DNA of 64,000 nucleotides from Brachyspira hyodysenteriae ATCC 27164 (GTDB lineage Bacteria; Spirochaetota; Brachyspiria; Brachyspirales; Brachyspiraceae): NCBI RefSeq assembly GCF_001676785.2, contig NZ_CP015910.2, positions 1,488,001 to 1,552,000 of the forward strand, read 5' to 3'. Shown piece by piece: positions 28,100 to 36,657 of this stretch (position 1 is its first letter; each line of letters starts with the position of its first letter). The notes under the pieces were generated by a model. It saw only the letters and a program-made list of their open reading frames with translations, ran no database searches and was not told where the DNA came from. The position numbers and the translations under genes were made by a program.

Positions 28100-29383
28100 A
28101 TGTATAATATCAGCCAATTAAAAGATTTTTTAAAAGAAAAAAAAATGGATGAAAAATTTTCTTCTATTTATGGAGGTGATGCATACAGTATATCTGAAGC
28201 ATACAGCAGATTAAGTGATACAATAAAACATTTTGAAAGCATAGAAAAATCTCAAGAAATATACGTATTTAGTGCTTCAGGAAGAACTGAGCTTTCAGGT
28301 AATCATACAGACCATAATAATGGATGTGTATTAACAGCATCTATAAATTTGGATAAATTGGCAGTAGTTTCAAAGAGAGATGACAATAAAATAGTAGTTT
28401 ATACTGATTATTCTAATACTCCTGATATAATAGATATTAACGATTTAAACATAAATAAAGATGAGTACGGAAAATCTAATGCTTTAACTAGAGGCGTTTG
28501 TGCAGGAATAAAAAATAAAGGCGGCAATATAGGCGGATGTACAGTAACTTTAAATAATAAAGTTCTTATAGGAAGCGGATTAAGCAGTTCAGCAAGCTTT
28601 GAATCTTTGATTGGTGAAATACAGAATGCTCTATATAATGAAGATAAAATAAGTAAAGTTGATATAGCAAAAATTGGGCAGTATGCTGAAAATGTTTATT
28701 TTGGAAAGCCTTGCGGACTTATGGATCAAATGGGATGTTCTGTAGGCGGTATTATGTCTATAGATTTCAAAGATAATGATAATCCTATAATAGAAAAAGT
28801 TGAATATGATTTTGAGAGCAAGGGATATGCTCTTATGATAGTTGATGCTAAAGGAGATCATAGCGGACTTACAAATGAATATGCTGCTATAAGAGAAGAA
28901 ATGAATGCTGTTGCAAATTATTTCGGAAAAAAAGTATGCAGAGAGATAACTAAAAAAGAATTGATTGATAATGCTTCTAAATTAAGAGCAGAAGTTGGAG
29001 ACAGAGCTGTAATGAGAGCTTATCACTTCTTAGAGGAAAATGAAAGAGTAATTAATCAAATAAATGCACTTAAAAAAGATGATATAAATACATATATAAA
29101 ACTCATGAATGAATCAGGACTTTCAAGCTTTATGTATTTACAAAACTGCTATTCTGTTACAAGTTCAAAAAATATGGGAGTAGCTTTAGGACTTACTCTA
29201 ACAAAAGACTTCTTAAAAGGAGAAGGTGCTTGCCGTGTACATGGAGGCGGATTTGCTGGAACTATACAGGCTTTAATACCTGTAAATAAATTTGAAGAAT
29301 ATAAAAAATATATGAATTCAATATTCGGAGAAGGAAGTGCCGTAAAAATAAGAGTAAGACAATCTCCTGTTTGTGAAATCTAA
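28100..29383 (+). CDS. galK: Galactokinase
   Basis: GHMP-family kinase making galactose 1-phosphate in the cytoplasm (Leloir pathway). 427 residues, a little longer than the usual 380-400 because of an N-terminal extension of about 50. Signatures: galactokinase motif SGRTELSGNHTDHNNG (about 59-74), GHMP ATP loop VLIGSGLSSSASFESLIG (about 153-170) and CRVHGGGFAGTIQALIP near residue 375. These set it apart from homoserine and mevalonate kinases. Asp in GLMDQMGCSVGG is the probable base. No galT or galE is adjacent, so it is an orphan Leloir gene here with its own promoter and terminator. Confidence 0.9.
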   Translation: MYNISQLKDFLKEKKMDEKFSSIYGGDAYSISEAYSRLSDTIKHFESIEKSQEIYVFSASGRTELSGNHTDHNNGCVLTASINLDKLAVVSKRDDNKIVVYTDYSNTPDIIDINDLNINKDEYGKSNALTRGVCAGIKNKGGNIGGCTVTLNNKVLIGSGLSSSASFESLIGEIQNALYNEDKISKVDIAKIGQYAENVYFGKPCGLMDQMGCSVGGIMSIDFKDNDNPIIEKVEYDFESKGYALMIVDAKGDHSGLTNEYAAIREEMNAVANYFGKKVCREITKKELIDNASKLRAEVGDRAVMRAYHFLEENERVINQINALKKDDINTYIKLMNESGLSSFMYLQNCYSVTSSKNMGVALGLTLTKDFLKGEGACRVHGGGFAGTIQALIPVNKFEEYKKYMNSIFGEGSAVKIRVRQSPVCEI

Positions 29384-29411
29384 AAAATCATAACTGATAA
29401 TTATAACTAAT

Positions 29412-29446
29412 AAGACAAGGCTAATTTTCTAGTCTTGTCTTTTTTA
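29412..29446 (+). terminator. Terminator after galK
   Basis: AGACAAGGCTA, loop attttc, TAGTCTTGTCT, followed by TTTTTT. A perfect stem apart from one G-U pair. Confidence 0.85.
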
Positions 29447-29469
29447 TATAATTAATTTCTAATTCAAAA

Positions 29470-30165
29470 TTAATTTTTCCAAGGAACTGTATTGTTTAGC
29501 CAGCCTCTATCATTCCAATAATTAAAATCATTCTCAGTGAAATTTTTCTTTTTATGCAATGATTTTATTATTTTAAAAAATATCTTAGTCTTTATAGAAG
29601 GCTTAACTTTACCATATTCTCTTTTTATTTTTTCTGCAGCTAAATCCATCTTTTTTGCAATAGAATCTTTTATTTCATCTTTGACATTATTCCAAGTAAC
29701 TTCTCTCACTGCAAATCCATAACTATATGTTTTTGCTACTCCCCAAAAGAAAGTACTATCAGCCATATCTTTACAAGTATTTTTCATTCCTCCGCCAGCA
29801 GCAGTAGAAATACATATAGCCTGTTTTTTGAACATTGATTCATTTGGTCTATGCACAATCCATCTATAACCATAATGATCCAAAAAAGCCTTCATAGCAC
29901 CTGTTACATGATAAACATACACAGGACTTGCCAATATGATTATATCAGCATTATCCATAGAATCTGTAATAGGTTTAAGTTTTTCATAATGAGGACATAA
30001 AGTTTCAGATTTTATAAAACAATTATTACAGCCTACACAAAAAGAATTAAAATCTCTAGGAAGAAAAAATTCTGTAACCTCTCCTCCTAATCTGTCATAA
30101 AGCATTTTTGTTACATTATATGTTGAGCCTTTATGATTCTGTCCATGTATGACTGTAATTTTCAT
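29470..30165 (-). CDS. Flavodoxin-fold NAD(P)H-dependent oxidoreductase
   Basis: A 231-residue cytoplasmic flavoprotein of the NADPH-dependent FMN reductase (iron-sulfur flavoprotein-like) group. The FMN phosphate loop is HGQNHKGSTYNVTKML (about 6-21). A cysteine cluster FCVGCNNCFIKSETLCPHY (about 42-60) resembles the compact motif of iron-sulfur flavoproteins. ADIIILASPVYVYHVTGAMK binds the flavin ring. The C-terminal third (about 185-231) is basic and less conserved. The electron acceptor is unknown. It is 20 bases downstream of the FapA-like gene on the same strand and probably in its transcript. Confidence 0.8.
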   Translation of the reverse strand: MKITVIHGQNHKGSTYNVTKMLYDRLGGEVTEFFLPRDFNSFCVGCNNCFIKSETLCPHYEKLKPITDSMDNADIIILASPVYVYHVTGAMKAFLDHYGYRWIVHRPNESMFKKQAICISTAAGGGMKNTCKDMADSTFFWGVAKTYSYGFAVREVTWNNVKDEIKDSIAKKMDLAAEKIKREYGKVKPSIKTKIFFKIIKSLHKKKNFTENDFNYWNDRGWLNNTVPWKN

Positions 30166-30186
30166 TTTTTATATTTCTCTAAAAGA

Positions 30187-31923
30187 TTAATCTCTTTTTA
30201 TCTCTCTAGGAAAATCATACTCTTCTAAAGGAAGCAATTTAGGAGCTTTTTCTGATATATCTCTAAGTTCTTTTGAATAGAAATATTCTGTTCCTGAAAT
30301 CTTTTTAGATATATATTTTCTTAAGCTTGAAATATATATTGTAACTCCAGGGAAAAATCCTTCCATAGAAGTAATGCTGCTATGTGATAGTTTTTCAAAT
30401 TCAGCACTCATTTCATCTCTTTTAGCCTCTAATTGAGCTGTTTCTCTTACAAGATTTGTAATTCTTCTAAGTATATCTTTTATTCCTTCTCTTTTATTAG
30501 GCGGTATTCTTTGTATAAAAGCTTTTGGATTTTTAAAATACTCTGTACCTAAAAGAGATTTAATCTTGCTCATCTCTTCTTTATTAGTTTTTACTGTAGC
30601 AACAATATTTTTAAACTCTGCATCAGCTTCAGCATCTCTACCAACTGTAATAGTAGTTTTTGATTCACTCATAGAGCCTATACTTTTAGCCCAAACACCA
30701 TTCAAAGCCTTTACGTTTCCTCCAATAATAACGCCCTTACCTTCCAATACAATAACTCTATCATTTCCAGCTATTTCAGCATTAACAAGCTGCTGAGATA
30801 ATACATCGCCTTTACATATTATGTTAGCATTTCTAATGAATTGAGAATACATCTTTCCATTAACATGTATTGTACTATTAGGACCGCCTATTATACCTCC
30901 GGAAACTATTAAATTACCGGCACATTCTATATATGCATCTTCAATATTTCCATGCACATATATATCTCCTTCTGTCTTTATAGAAAATCCAGGAGCAACA
31001 TTATCTCTAATAATAAGAGAACCATTAACCTCTATATTTCCTGTTGATAAATCTACCTTATCTATTTCAGCAACAGTACTTACAGATAAAGTATTATTAT
31101 GATTGCTTAATATTCCTCTTATTCCGCTCCTAATAGTAATACCATCATTATCAACGACAACATTTTTTCCTAATTTATAACAAGGATCATCATCATAATG
31201 AGCTTCCATAAGAACATCATATATATCAAGTCCGTCAATAGAAGGTTTTTCCTCCATAAAGTGTGCTATTTGAATTCCAGCCTCTATATTATGAATAAAT
31301 CCTCTTTCTTTAAAGTCTATAGCACCTGTTTCTGATTCCTTTCCGCTATCTAAAGTAAAATCATAATCAAGTATAACCTTTTGAACATTACCATCTATAG
31401 GTTTTCTGCCCTCAACAAAGACACACATAACGCCTTCATCATATTTTAAATTATGAGCTACAAGTTCAGCTATTTTATCATAATTAACCATTAATTTTAT
31501 AGGTATTTCAGATATAATAGTTTGTATTTCCTCTAATATAAGCTGCTTTTTCTGATGCTTTTGAGGAGGAAGCACCATTACACCTCTCCATTTATCTCCA
31601 ACATTAATAACAGGTATTACTGAAACAGATTTAAGTTCATCATAAAACACATATCCATAAACAGTACTTTTATAAATTCCTGTCATCTTATCAAATTTTA
31701 CATTTTTACTAGCTTTTACACCTTCTCGTTTTGAAATTGATTTTAATATGGCATCTCCAGGACGAACATAATTTTTTAAAAGTTCCTCATATAAATTTTG
31801 ATCATTGCTATCAACATCTACAATTTGATCGTATATTTCTCTTGTATTGATAAGATTATCATAATAAAATTCATAATTGTTTGGATCAATTGATAATGTT
31901 TGGTTTATAACTTCTTTAGCCAT
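30187..31923 (-). CDS. FapA-family (DUF342) protein
   Basis: A 578-residue cytoplasmic protein of the DUF342/FapA family. The N-terminal part (about 1-220) includes the typical SKREGVKASKNVKFDKMTGIY-like segment, split here by family variation. The middle (about 255-440) is a right-handed beta-helix of short Gly/Val/Ile repeats (GDIYVHGNIEDAYIECAGNL and IVSGGIIGGPNSTIHVNGKM). A coiled-coil tail follows at about 440-520. The family is widespread in spirochaetes and clostridia and poorly characterised; Vibrio FapA binds EIIA-Glc. It sits between a methyltransferase and a flavoprotein gene, with 30 and 21 base gaps, so the three are probably one transcript. Confidence 0.85.
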   Translation of the reverse strand: MAKEVINQTLSIDPNNYEFYYDNLINTREIYDQIVDVDSNDQNLYEELLKNYVRPGDAILKSISKREGVKASKNVKFDKMTGIYKSTVYGYVFYDELKSVSVIPVINVGDKWRGVMVLPPQKHQKKQLILEEIQTIISEIPIKLMVNYDKIAELVAHNLKYDEGVMCVFVEGRKPIDGNVQKVILDYDFTLDSGKESETGAIDFKERGFIHNIEAGIQIAHFMEEKPSIDGLDIYDVLMEAHYDDDPCYKLGKNVVVDNDGITIRSGIRGILSNHNNTLSVSTVAEIDKVDLSTGNIEVNGSLIIRDNVAPGFSIKTEGDIYVHGNIEDAYIECAGNLIVSGGIIGGPNSTIHVNGKMYSQFIRNANIICKGDVLSQQLVNAEIAGNDRVIVLEGKGVIIGGNVKALNGVWAKSIGSMSESKTTITVGRDAEADAEFKNIVATVKTNKEEMSKIKSLLGTEYFKNPKAFIQRIPPNKREGIKDILRRITNLVRETAQLEAKRDEMSAEFEKLSHSSITSMEGFFPGVTIYISSLRKYISKKISGTEYFYSKELRDISEKAPKLLPLEEYDFPREIKRD

Positions 31924-31953
31924 ATATTCTCCTTACAAAACAAATCAGTAAAC

Positions 31954-32772
31954 TCAACTTTTTTTACATAAGAAGAGCATAACATCTCCTCTATTAAATA
32001 ATTTAACATATTTATCAAAAAAAGTCTTAATTATTTTATTGGGTTTTTTCTCTATAGGTATAGAGCCCCAAGAAAAATCACTGATTATCTTAAAACCTAT
32101 ACTTTCCATATATTTTGACAATGTAGTCTTTGAAAATAGCCATAAATGCTGCGGCATTACAGCCCTCCAAGCTCCCCCATATTTTTTAGCAAACATACCA
32201 TCCGCATTAGGAGTTGTGATTGCTAAATATCCGCCTTTTGCAAGTATTCTATAAATTTCTTTAAGTGTATCTGCAGGATTAGGAACATGTTCTATAACAT
32301 GTGAAAAATGTATGAAAGAAAAATAATCGCTTTCAAATCCTACATCAAGCAAAGTTTTTTCATGCACTGTTATACCATAATTCTTCCTAGCATACTCAGC
32401 AGACGATGAGCATATTTCAATACCTTGTGCATTATAGCCTTTAGTCTTTAAGTAATTTAACATCATACCTGTAGCACAGCCTATATCAAGAACATTTTTA
32501 TTAGGAAGTTTGCTTTCTATTTTTTCAAAACCTATATCTTTCATAGCAAGCTTCATAAGACCAAAAAAGTTTTCTTGATTGGCTACCTCATATTCAAAAT
32601 AATTGTCGCTATATATATCATTTATTTCTTCCTGACTCAATACAGGATATTGATATATAAGTCCGCAATCTAAACATTTATTATAGCTTACTAAATCTGT
32701 TTTTATATAAACTTCAGATTTAGTGCTTCCGCAAAATTCGCATTCTTTGTTTTCCACTGTATAACTCTCCAA
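31954..32772 (-). CDS. Class I SAM-dependent methyltransferase with N-terminal zinc ribbon
   Basis: A 272-residue protein with the same plan as the gene at 19380-20270. A zinc ribbon with C11, C14, C33 and C36 (KECEFCGS ... KCLDCGLIYQYP) precedes a Rossmann methyltransferase: VLDIGCATGMMLNYLKTKGY (about 95-114), FSFIHFSHVIEHVPNP (about 152-167) and GYLAITTPNADG. PQHLWLFSKTTLSKYMESIG is a hallmark of this Methyltransf_23 group. The substrate is unknown; relatives act on lipids, quinones or sugars. It lies upstream of the FapA-like gene on the same strand. Confidence 0.85.
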   Translation of the reverse strand: MESYTVENKECEFCGSTKSEVYIKTDLVSYNKCLDCGLIYQYPVLSQEEINDIYSDNYFEYEVANQENFFGLMKLAMKDIGFEKIESKLPNKNVLDIGCATGMMLNYLKTKGYNAQGIEICSSSAEYARKNYGITVHEKTLLDVGFESDYFSFIHFSHVIEHVPNPADTLKEIYRILAKGGYLAITTPNADGMFAKKYGGAWRAVMPQHLWLFSKTTLSKYMESIGFKIISDFSWGSIPIEKKPNKIIKTFFDKYVKLFNRGDVMLFLCKKS

Positions 32773-32839
32773 TATTATATTCGGAAAAAAAGATTGTTTC
32801 TTTACATATTACACAAAATATAATATATTGTATTTGAGA

Positions 32840-33466
32840 CTATTTATTATTAACTGTTAAAATTATTTCAGTATTAACACCAACTACTTCATCTGCAGCA
32901 GGAATTTGAGATAATACTACATCATTTTCATACATATCATCTGTTATACTTACCTTAGGCAGAAGGCTTACATTTGTCATAGTATTTAAAACCTCATTAC
33001 TAATTATACTAAGAGCTTCTTGATACTTCATACCTGTAACATCCGGCATTTTCATAAGTGCTTGTTCAGCAACATTAACTACCAAATATACAGTTCTTCC
33101 TCTTTTAACCTTTACTCCGCCTTTAGGCTCCTGACTTACAATAGTACCTAATGGGTAATTATTAAAATAATGTGTCTGCACATTAAGATTCATACCCTCT
33201 TTTTCTAATAAATTAAATGCCTCAAATATTTCTTTTCCTTGAACATCTGGAAGTTCAAAAGATTCTCCTCCAGACTTAACAACTATAAATACTATTAAAG
33301 TTACAACAACACCTTGTAAAACAAAAAGTAAAACAGCAAAAAGTATCAATCTTCTAAATACTAAAAATGACTTAGGATCGCTGATTATTCCATCGGGTAG
33401 AATTTTATTTATGATTTTTTTTATAAAAGATATTAATTTATTAAAAAAGTCCTTTATTTTAGCCAT
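32840..33466 (-). CDS. Membrane-anchored protein with two PASTA domains
   Basis: 208 residues. A basic N-terminus (about 1-30, cytoplasmic) leads into one membrane helix (about 34-58, LILFAVLLFVLQGVVVTLIV). Two extracytoplasmic PASTA units follow, about 70-135 (ELPDVQGKEIFEAFNLLEKE ... GTIVSQEPKGG) and 138-206 (KMPDVTGMKYQEALSII ... VVLSQIPAADE). PASTA domains usually bind peptidoglycan fragments in Ser/Thr kinases or PBPs, but no kinase or transpeptidase domain is present here. It follows fmt with a 22-base gap on the same strand. It could be a stand-alone sensor or cell-wall anchor. Confidence 0.87.
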   Translation of the reverse strand: MAKIKDFFNKLISFIKKIINKILPDGIISDPKSFLVFRRLILFAVLLFVLQGVVVTLIVFIVVKSGGESFELPDVQGKEIFEAFNLLEKEGMNLNVQTHYFNNYPLGTIVSQEPKGGVKVKRGRTVYLVVNVAEQALMKMPDVTGMKYQEALSIISNEVLNTMTNVSLLPKVSITDDMYENDVVLSQIPAADEVVGVNTEIILTVNNK

Positions 33467-33488
33467 AATTTACAATCACACTCCACTT

Positions 33489-34430
33489 TTAATTAAAATA
33501 TTCTCCAACAACTAGTTTATTTCCGCATAAAAACTCTTTAACTGTCTGTCTTTTTTTACCTTCTCTTTGAAGTTCTTTTATAACATATAAACCATTAAGA
33601 GCATTTATATAAATACCATTATTATTAACATCTACTATTTTACCAAAGTCAGAATCTTTATTATCTGATTTACATACACATTCACTATTAAAAACTTTTA
33701 TAGAAACATTTTTGTAAAAACAATAAGCAGTAGGCCATCTTACAAAAGCTCTAGTCATATTATGAAGGCTAACAGCATCTTTGGAAAAATCAAGTTTTCC
33801 ATCTTCTTTTTTTATTTTACTGCAATATGTAGCTAATGAATCATCCTGCTTTATCATATTAGATATATGCTTATCAGTATCTTTAAAAAACTCTTTAAGC
33901 AAATATACTCCGCTTTCTTTTATTTTATCATATAAATCGTTAAACTGCCAATCCTTATCTATGTTAACTTCATGCTGAAGTATAATATCCCCTTCATCAA
34001 GCTTAATATCCATTTTCTGTAAAGTGGTTCCGCTCTTTTCAAAACCATATAATAAAGCATGTTCAACAGGACTAGCACCTCTAAGTACAGGCAAAAGAGA
34101 ACCATGAATATTAAGAGGCATTATTTTAGGTAATGATAATGTTCTTTTATTTAAAATTTTACCATAAGCCACTACTATTAAAAAATCAGGTGATAAATCT
34201 GATAAAATATTATAGAAATCATCTTTATTTATACTTTCCGGCTGAAAAAGATTGAGTTTTTTATCCAATGCAATTTCCACTACTGGTGAATTGATAATAT
34301 TACCTTTTCTATCTTTTTTAGTATCTATAGGTGCTATTACACCATTAAGATTAACATTATCTAATTCCATTAATTGTAAGATACAATCTCTTGTAAAATC
34401 GGTTGAACCTGCTACTATAACGTTATACAT
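33489..34430 (-). CDS. fmt: Methionyl-tRNA formyltransferase
   Basis: Formylates initiator Met-tRNA using 10-formyl-THF. 313 residues, normal length. The N-terminal Rossmann domain contains the catalytic motif LNIHGSLLPVLRGASPVEHA (about 103-122), with the Asn-His pair, and LDEGDIILQHEV, the usual LDTGD loop being LDEGD here. The C-terminal OB-like domain (about 205-310) includes FVRWPTAYCFYKN. No def gene is adjacent, although def-fmt is a common pair. It lies between an HD-domain gene and the PASTA gene on the same strand. Confidence 0.93.
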   Translation of the reverse strand: MYNVIVAGSTDFTRDCILQLMELDNVNLNGVIAPIDTKKDRKGNIINSPVVEIALDKKLNLFQPESINKDDFYNILSDLSPDFLIVVAYGKILNKRTLSLPKIMPLNIHGSLLPVLRGASPVEHALLYGFEKSGTTLQKMDIKLDEGDIILQHEVNIDKDWQFNDLYDKIKESGVYLLKEFFKDTDKHISNMIKQDDSLATYCSKIKKEDGKLDFSKDAVSLHNMTRAFVRWPTAYCFYKNVSIKVFNSECVCKSDNKDSDFGKIVDVNNNGIYINALNGLYVIKELQREGKKRQTVKEFLCGNKLVVGEYFN

Positions 34431-34496
34431 GATGTAATTGATTATATATTTTTATTGTTAAAAGTCAAATATAATTATGAAATAAATTATATTATG

Positions 34497-35945
34497 TTAT
34501 TCTTCTATAATCTCAACACCTTTTACATCTGATAGAAATTGTATAAATAAATCTAATACTATAGGATCTACTGCTATTTTATTTTCTACAAACATATGCT
34601 TCATAAATAATACTACTTCATCAGGATTTTTATTTCTTCTTCCTTCCATAAAAGTTAAAGTATCATATATATCTACAACTTCCAACATTTTAGCAGGAAA
34701 ATATGCAAAACATTCAGCATTTATTATATCTTCAGGTTCAAAAGACATAAGAAAATCAACTTTATGTTTAGGATCATTTATCTTTTTATCAAAAAAATTC
34801 TTCAATATTCCGCTTCCATAACCATAACATTCATGGTGTAAACCTACAGGCAAACAGGCCTCTTCTCTTTGATTTAATACATATTTCAAAAAGTAATATG
34901 CCTTAGCAGTATGGAAATCCTTGAAATCCCCATCTTTTATAAAATCATCTGTAGGAACAAAATCAACCATATTCAGCATAGCAATGTCATGATAAAAAGC
35001 AGCTGTAGCATAATTTACTATTTCAGAACCGGTAAATTTTCTTATTCCAAGTTTATATACATTTTCTAATTTTTCTATAGTTTTTACAAGATTAAATCTA
35101 TTCAAGATAGTTTTATATTTTTCAAGATAAATACTCTTATAATCTTGTCTTAATTTGCTGCTTAATCCTTTATTAAATATATTATTATAATAGTATAAAA
35201 ATTCTATCATCAGTATGCAAACTCTATTACTATGACTCAATATATTACCATCATCAAGCATATCTAAATTATCAAATATATCTCTATAAAAATATTCTTT
35301 TTCCAAATATGTTACTATAGAATTCATTATACTAGAAATCATAATCTCGGTTTCTGTATTAATCTTATCATTACTGCTTTTACCAGCACTTTTTATATAT
35401 TTTAAATGTCTTATAAAATCTAATCTTCCAACAATACCCATACCTGTTAATAAACGTTCTATATTTAATGCTATTTCAGGTGTTACTTTAGGCGTTTTAG
35501 ATTCTAATTTTAATTGATCCAGATATGGTTTTAATATATAAAGTCTATTACTAGTTTTCTCTTTAATCATTCTATTTAAAAGAGCATCATTAGCAGATTT
35601 TAATTTATCATTTTTTGAAACACAATTTTTATAAATATGATAAAAATATTCATATTCATTATATTTATTATCATCAGAACCTTCGACTACATTATTTTTA
35701 TTTGTTTGAGGATTATTCAAATTAAAAAACTTATTAGAAAATGATGATATGTAATATTTGGCATCTTTCAATAAGACATTATCTTTTTCCTGTAAAATAA
35801 TATCTATAGAATTACCTGGAACAATTATACTTATACCTTTAGGATTTACACAGGTTAATTCTATATTTTCTTTGATTATCATTTCTTTTACTTCTATGAG
35901 TTTATTAAGATTAATCTCATAGTATTTATTCATAGCCTTAAACAT
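34497..35945 (-). CDS. Divergent HD-GYP-like HD-domain protein
   Basis: 482 residues. The N-terminal part (about 1-215) is unrecognised, with a short Asn-rich patch. The C-terminal part (about 230-470) is an HD-hydrolase fold reading SHSNRVCILMIEFL, FYHDIAMLNMVDFVP (HD pair at about 318-319), GLHHECYGYGSG (about 374-385) and FPAKMLEVVDIYDTLTFMEG then RR. The order and spacing match HD-GYP c-di-GMP phosphodiesterases. However, the GYP signature reads GSG and the HDIGKL segment is HDIAML, so activity on c-di-GMP is uncertain. It might be a degenerate sensor. It is 32 bases downstream of a small secreted-protein gene. Confidence 0.72.
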   Translation of the reverse strand: MFKAMNKYYEINLNKLIEVKEMIIKENIELTCVNPKGISIIVPGNSIDIILQEKDNVLLKDAKYYISSFSNKFFNLNNPQTNKNNVVEGSDDNKYNEYEYFYHIYKNCVSKNDKLKSANDALLNRMIKEKTSNRLYILKPYLDQLKLESKTPKVTPEIALNIERLLTGMGIVGRLDFIRHLKYIKSAGKSSNDKINTETEIMISSIMNSIVTYLEKEYFYRDIFDNLDMLDDGNILSHSNRVCILMIEFLYYYNNIFNKGLSSKLRQDYKSIYLEKYKTILNRFNLVKTIEKLENVYKLGIRKFTGSEIVNYATAAFYHDIAMLNMVDFVPTDDFIKDGDFKDFHTAKAYYFLKYVLNQREEACLPVGLHHECYGYGSGILKNFFDKKINDPKHKVDFLMSFEPEDIINAECFAYFPAKMLEVVDIYDTLTFMEGRRNKNPDEVVLFMKHMFVENKIAVDPIVLDLFIQFLSDVKGVEIIEE

Positions 35946-35977
35946 AATTTACTTCCCATTTTTATTTTTTATATTAA

Positions 35978-36592
35978 TTAATTTTCCATTTCTTGTAAAA
36001 TTTCATCTATATGTTTAAGTTGCCTATCTGCTGTCTTATTATAATCTATTTCTCCAAGTGCTATTTTATATGCTTTATCAATCAAATTATCCATTTCCAA
36101 TTTAGCTTTATTTTTCATAACCTTTTCTGCTAATTCTTTAGTAATTGCCCATCTTTCTTTAGCCAAATTATAGAAAAATACTGCATATTCAAAACTTTTC
36201 TTTATATCTTCATCAAATTGAGAATTATAAAAATAATAATTTTCTTTATCATAAAGTCCAGCAAGATAAATATAATTTTGAGTTATAAGATAGTTAAACT
36301 GCATATGCATAAGATCTTTATATCTTGTATAAGCCTCTTCTGTTGTTATAATAGTTAAAGCCCTATTCACAAAATCAAAAGGGGCTTCTAATGCTCTTTC
36401 AAGATAATCAACATTTCTAAGTAAGTCATATTCAGCATAGTATGAAGTCAAAGAATATAGCCTGTAATAATCCTCGGCGTATACTATATAACCATAGTCT
36501 TTTTTCTCTACTATAGTAGATTCTTTCATACCTATTTTAGGATATAGGTTTATACTAAATATAAAAATAAATAATAATATTATTCTCTTCAT
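35978..36592 (-). CDS. Small secreted protein, function unknown
   Basis: 204 residues. Residues 1-18 (MKRIILLFIFIFSINLYP) are a signal peptide, with no lipobox cysteine, so the mature protein is probably periplasmic. The rest is charged, helical and rich in Tyr and Glu (DYYRLYSLTSYYAEYDLLRN, ERALEAPFDFVNRALTI), with a helical tail. No family is recognised. It lies between the large ankyrin gene and the HD gene on the same strand with short gaps. Confidence 0.65.
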   Translation of the reverse strand: MKRIILLFIFIFSINLYPKIGMKESTIVEKKDYGYIVYAEDYYRLYSLTSYYAEYDLLRNVDYLERALEAPFDFVNRALTIITTEEAYTRYKDLMHMQFNYLITQNYIYLAGLYDKENYYFYNSQFDEDIKKSFEYAVFFYNLAKERWAITKELAEKVMKNKAKLEMDNLIDKAYKIALGEIDYNKTADRQLKHIDEILQEMEN

Positions 36593-36657
36593 GATTCGCA
36601 GCTTATAATTTAAATTATCACTGCTTTCATTAACGGTATAAATAGTATAATACTTTA

